NCBI GenBank assembly: GCA_964230195.1
Contig: CAXRGH010000118.1
Location: 1-36,618, forward strand
DNA from: CAXRGH01 sp964230195
GTDB taxonomy: Bacteria; Pseudomonadota; Gammaproteobacteria; Enterobacterales; Alteromonadaceae
DNA length: 36,618 nucleotides
Direction: 5' to 3'
Shown: piece by piece, positions 32,775-36,618 of the stretch
How the letters are laid out: each line of letters starts with the position of its first letter
How positions within the stretch are numbered: the stretch's first letter is position 1
Notes under the pieces: model-generated
Databases searched by the model: none
Seen by the model: only the letters and a program-made list of their open reading frames with translations
What the model was told of the DNA's origin: nothing
Translations under genes and position numbers: made by a program

Positions 32775-35700
32775 ATGCAAGCTTTCTTTTTGATAAAACA
32801 GTTAGTATTGGTTTTTGTCGTATGCTTGAATTTTTCTTGGGCAGCTAACACCTCACCTATCACTCACTACTCAACTCAACACGGACTAACAAACCGCTCT
32901 ATCTCGGACCTTCATATTGACGGTAAGGGTTTCTTGTGGATTGCTACAATCAATGGTCTTGAAACCTTCGATGGTTATAAGTTTCAACCGCAAAACGGTA
33001 CGAAAGAGCAGCTTGCTAATAATTTCATTATTGGCATATGGCCCTCGATACAGGATCAGCTTATGTTGTCTGTCCACGCCATTGGTTTGACTCAATACGA
33101 TCCGAAAACGGGACAATCTCGGCTATTAACGTCACTACAGCACCTCAAACGGTACGAATATATCATTATGTCATTCGCAACGGCTCTAGAGCAACAAGTG
33201 CTGATATCAAATCGCAACGTTTATGTCCATGACGGCGAAAAGCTCACAATAGTCGAACGCCCAAAAAACGTTTCTGACGATTACAACATCAAACAGGCAG
33301 TCCGAATATCTAAACGCATGATAGCAATTGCTACCTCACAAGGCCTAGAGACATTTAACCTTGAAACACTGCAATGGACTGAGGACTTGCCGAGTGACTT
33401 ACGGCAAAAAGCTGTGTCTCAGCTCTATGTGTACCAAGACGCACTCTATATTTTTGAAACCAACGGACAGATGACCAAAATTAACAGTCGTTTTGAAGTA
33501 ACAGGGCGTCATTCTATCGGTACTACTGTGACGGCTGTTACTGCAATAAACAATCGTCTGTATTTGGCCGCCGGTGCAAAAATATTTGAGTACGACTTCC
33601 ATAATGGAGTGAGCAGGTTGCTATTTTCTCTCACCGAATTATATCCAGCCATGGGGCCGAATGTAAGTGCGCTTGCGGCGACAAAAGATGGTAAGTTGTG
33701 GATTGGTACTAGCGGTGACGGTTTGTTTCTGTGGGATACGCAAGCCATTCATTTTCGATACCTGACAGAAAATACCGAACAGTCCATCAGTAACGACGAG
33801 ATTTGGACAGTCTATGAAGATCCTAACAAACATCATCTGTGGATAGGCTCATCAAATGGATTAGACAGATATGACCTGGTTTCCAACACGGTAAAAAAAT
33901 ATCCAATGCTGTCCTCAAGTAAAATTTTTACCCCTATCGATTTCTTATCGCCGAACAGTAACGTCGTCCATCAAATCATTGGGCGAAAAAACAATCACTT
34001 GTGGTTTGTCGGATCGAGAGAGTTAATGAAGATCGATATTCAGACAGGTAAGATATCGACCCCAACGTCCGACAGCTACAAAGAGCGAATAAAAAATGGA
34101 CGAATGACGTTTTATTACATGGACGACAACGACAGAATATGGTTTGCCCAGCGAAACCAAATATGGTGTTTCAACATAACCGACGAATCACTTGAATTAG
34201 CCGCTCAACTGAAAGAGAGTGACGAGTTAATTCACACAATGTTCAAAGATCCAAAAGAAGCGCAAGGTCTATTGTTATCAACCCAAACAGAGCTCTATCG
34301 GTTCGATATGGAGAGTAATGCGTTAATCCTAGTGTATCACCATCCGCGCAAACCCGATACTGATGCGTTTTTATACTTTGAAAGTGCGATTTATGACGAA
34401 CACAAGCAAGAATATTGGCTCAGTTATTTGAAACACGGAATATTTTTAGTCGACTCAAATACAGGTACGCTTAGACAGACCTACAATGCTGAGACAGGTA
34501 ACACAAGTGAGTATGTGTACCAGCTCATCAAAACTCCAGATAACGGCATCTGGTTTTCTAGTCACAAAGGGATATTTCGGTTCGACACTCAAACGGATAC
34601 GTTTCGCCGTTTCGGGTTACAACAAGGATTAGTTGGTGAGGAGTTTAATGCCTTTGCCGCGACAAAACTCACCGATGGCAGGCTTGTTTATGGCTCTATG
34701 TCGGGAGTGACCATTTTTTCACCGAATCAAAAGACGTTGGTAGAAACAGAACCTAATGTCATGATTACCGGGATGACCGTGAATAATCACCCCATGAGCC
34801 TGAACCCTTTCCAAGATCAGCCTTTGTTTTATAAGCTGAATCACAATGACTACGCCATCACAGTTCATGCGTCTAGTCTCAATTATGATCCTGATATGGT
34901 TGAGTTCAATTATAAGTTAACCGGTAAAAGCTCGGTGGAGCTCCCAAAATCAAAAAAGAATTATGTACAAATATCCCATTTAGTCCCTGGTAGATCAGAC
35001 TTATCAGTGACCGTAAAATCGCTAATTACCGGTAAATCATCTGCCCCCGCAGTCATCAGTTTTTCAGTGAAGCCCCCATTCTACTTATCAAAAGGTGCCT
35101 ACGTTCTCTACAGCGTCTTTTTACTGACTATCTTGGTATCCATCTGGCGGATCGCTAGTCGCAGTTTACTCGTCAGTCATGCTCAATTACGATACCGCGA
35201 GAATCGACTCCGTCTCGCTTTATTCGGAAGTAACAGCGAGGTCTGGGAGTGGAGAGGGACTAATCAGTCAATATCTGGAGCACGCCTCATTGACACCAGC
35301 GTAAAGAGAAATAACTGTGACTTTGATGTATTTGTGTCGTTAATACATCCTCAGGACCGACATGAATATCTGTCTCGATGGAAAGCGTTCGTTGAGCATT
35401 CATCAGAAGACGACATGTTTACATGCCATTATCGATTGCAACAAAACGAACAATGGACCTGGTACCGGGACGTTGGAAAGATTGTTGAGAAAAATGGACT
35501 GGGTGGGGCGCTATTGATTTCAGGTGCATACACCAATATCACTGAGGGCGAGGCCAACAGACAAAAAGCCCTGTTGTACAGCGAGGCATTAAAATACTCA
35601 CAGGATTGGGTTTTGATCATTGACGGTCAGATGACAAGTGTTCAAGCAAATAAGGCTTTTAAAGATACCTTTAATTTGCCACAGGACGACTCTCCTATTT

Positions 35701-36618
35701 CTCCCCTCGAACTCAATTTTCATCAAGACAAACTGCAATATTATCAATCCATTTTCAAATCCCTTGATGTCGGCGATCATTGGCGCGGGGAAGATGAGTT
35801 ATTCACATTGTCAGGTGAAAAGTATGACGTGTTAATTAATATCACAGTTTCAAGCAACCCTACCTCCCACGAAATCTATTATCTTGTGGTTTTGACTGAT
35901 ATTACTAGTCGAAAATTGGCGGAAGATGAACTGAGATATCTTGCCAATTATGACTCTTTAACGAATTTACCCAACCGAAAGTATTTTGGTGAACGAGTTA
36001 ACTATTTGATTGAGAAAGGGCAGCGCGACCCAAGCCTTCGGTTCGCTGTTATGTTTGTGGATCTTGACAAATTCAAATCAATAAATGATACCCATGGCCA
36101 TAGTGAAGGAGATAAGTTACTCGCAAAAATAGGTCAGAGACTAACCAACACTCTGCGACCGTATGACACCATTGCTCGATTTGGCGGCGACGAATTTATT
36201 ATCTTACTAGAAGGATATTCAAGCCATCATGAAATATTGACCATCTGCGAAAGGCTAGACAACGTGCTACTTAAACCCGTTTCATTGAGCCATGGTGACG
36301 TAACACTGACGGCAAGTTTCGGTATCGCGGCTTACCCGGAAAATGCTCAATCCACCGAATTGTTGCTCAAATACGCTGATTTAGCCATGTACAGCGCGAA
36401 GAAATCAGGGAAAGGCAATCGTGAGTTTTTTTCCGAACAAATGAATCAACAGTTACTTGAACGCAGAATCGTTGAGGATGCATTGACTAATGCCATCAAT
36501 AATCAATCATTGATTAACTATTATCAACCCATCGTCGACAGTGATTCGGGTACTATCGTTGGTGTCGAACTACTGCTTCGTTGGCATCATAACGAACAAC
36601 TACAATCCATAGGCCCCT
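32775..36618 (+). CDS. Propeller-domain sensor with PAS, GGDEF and partial EAL domain (c-di-GMP enzyme), 3' end cut by window
   Basis: The frame is open for 1281 codons to the window edge. Signal peptide 1-23; two-component-regulator propeller repeats (about 40-640, recurring LWIGTSGDGL, LWIGSSNGLDRYD, IWFSSHKGIFRFD); Y_Y_Y domain (about 690-760); one membrane helix (about 775-795); two PAS-like domains (about 810-930 and 940-1045). The GGDEF domain has GGDEF at 1137-1141 preceded by I-site RPYD five residues earlier, so it should be an active, feedback-inhibited diguanylate cyclase. The EAL domain begins at 1249 (YYQPIVDSDS) but its signature reads ELL (1265-1267). The ATG at 32775 lacks a clear Shine-Dalgarno but gives the signal peptide. 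Such periplasmic propellers often sense carbohydrates; the ligand is unknown. Confidence 0.9.
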   Translation, partial: MQAFFLIKQLVLVFVVCLNFSWAANTSPITHYSTQHGLTNRSISDLHIDGKGFLWIATINGLETFDGYKFQPQNGTKEQLANNFIIGIWPSIQDQLMLSVHAIGLTQYDPKTGQSRLLTSLQHLKRYEYIIMSFATALEQQVLISNRNVYVHDGEKLTIVERPKNVSDDYNIKQAVRISKRMIAIATSQGLETFNLETLQWTEDLPSDLRQKAVSQLYVYQDALYIFETNGQMTKINSRFEVTGRHSIGTTVTAVTAINNRLYLAAGAKIFEYDFHNGVSRLLFSLTELYPAMGPNVSALAATKDGKLWIGTSGDGLFLWDTQAIHFRYLTENTEQSISNDEIWTVYEDPNKHHLWIGSSNGLDRYDLVSNTVKKYPMLSSSKIFTPIDFLSPNSNVVHQIIGRKNNHLWFVGSRELMKIDIQTGKISTPTSDSYKERIKNGRMTFYYMDDNDRIWFAQRNQIWCFNITDESLELAAQLKESDELIHTMFKDPKEAQGLLLSTQTELYRFDMESNALILVYHHPRKPDTDAFLYFESAIYDEHKQEYWLSYLKHGIFLVDSNTGTLRQTYNAETGNTSEYVYQLIKTPDNGIWFSSHKGIFRFDTQTDTFRRFGLQQGLVGEEFNAFAATKLTDGRLVYGSMSGVTIFSPNQKTLVETEPNVMITGMTVNNHPMSLNPFQDQPLFYKLNHNDYAITVHASSLNYDPDMVEFNYKLTGKSSVELPKSKKNYVQISHLVPGRSDLSVTVKSLITGKSSAPAVISFSVKPPFYLSKGAYVLYSVFLLTILVSIWRIASRSLLVSHAQLRYRENRLRLALFGSNSEVWEWRGTNQSISGARLIDTSVKRNNCDFDVFVSLIHPQDRHEYLSRWKAFVEHSSEDDMFTCHYRLQQNEQWTWYRDVGKIVEKNGLGGALLISGAYTNITEGEANRQKALLYSEALKYSQDWVLIIDGQMTSVQANKAFKDTFNLPQDDSPISPLELNFHQDKLQYYQSIFKSLDVGDHWRGEDELFTLSGEKYDVLINITVSSNPTSHEIYYLVVLTDITSRKLAEDELRYLANYDSLTNLPNRKYFGERVNYLIEKGQRDPSLRFAVMFVDLDKFKSINDTHGHSEGDKLLAKIGQRLTNTLRPYDTIARFGGDEFIILLEGYSSHHEILTICERLDNVLLKPVSLSHGDVTLTASFGIAAYPENAQSTELLLKYADLAMYSAKKSGKGNREFFSEQMNQQLLERRIVEDALTNAINNQSLINYYQPIVDSDSGTIVGVELLLRWHHNEQLQSIGP

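Noticed and set aside
32558..32848. Plus-strand frame of 96 codons before the propeller sensor
   Set aside because: It overlaps the sensor start in another frame, is composed of AT-rich intergenic sequence and has no ribosome binding site.

Overview
The window looks like chromosomal DNA of a marine gammaproteobacterium, probably of the Alteromonadales/Vibrionales sphere. Moderate to low GC, a MotX homologue (a sodium-driven polar-flagellum component), a Na+-coupled NSS transporter, a 7TM-DISM hybrid sensor kinase and a propeller-type diguanylate cyclase all point that way, but no species can be named. I see no tRNA, rRNA, insertion sequence, prophage or CRISPR array. Coding density is high and most genes are core or regulatory.

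Region 1 (1-7292, all minus strand) is a core block transcribed right to left: parC, motX, rnr, rlmB, then the head of the spc ribosomal operon (rplN, rplX, start of rplE). The S10 operon, which normally sits immediately upstream of rplN, is absent; only about 300 non-coding bases with an spc-type promoter separate rlmB from rplN. A probable ribosomal protein S8 operator is preserved over the rplE start.

Region 2 (7293-18981) is mixed. It has a large plus-strand hybrid histidine kinase, then a minus-strand operon (two-TM protein, MalY/PatB-type aminotransferase, UPF0149 protein, DUF2982-like membrane protein). Next come a Na+-symporter-family transporter, an overlapping DCC-thioredoxin-like/SDR pair divergent from msrA, an unknown exported protein, a 469-base interval with little in it, and rlmF.

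Region 3 (18982-29532) is the most distinctive. It is a complete chemosensory operon, cheY-cheA-cheW-mcp-cheW-STAS-cheR-cheB, tightly packed and translationally coupled. Its receptor is soluble, with six PAS domains, four of which are exact 122-residue (366 bp) units, and a C-terminal W-x-x-F tail expected to dock CheR. The layout resembles Aer-2/McpB-type (F7-like) accessory chemotaxis systems, except that a STAS protein is present and no cheD is seen. Divergent from cheY is a response regulator with an unfamiliar output region.

Region 4 (29533-36618) holds the proton-translocating transhydrogenase operon (pntAA-pntAB-pntB, with the alpha subunit split in two), ending in a clear terminator. 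It then holds the first 1281 codons of a plus-strand sensor running off the window: signal peptide, ligand-binding-type beta-propeller, Y_Y_Y domain, one TM helix, two PAS-like domains, GGDEF, and the beginning of an EAL domain whose signature reads ELL.
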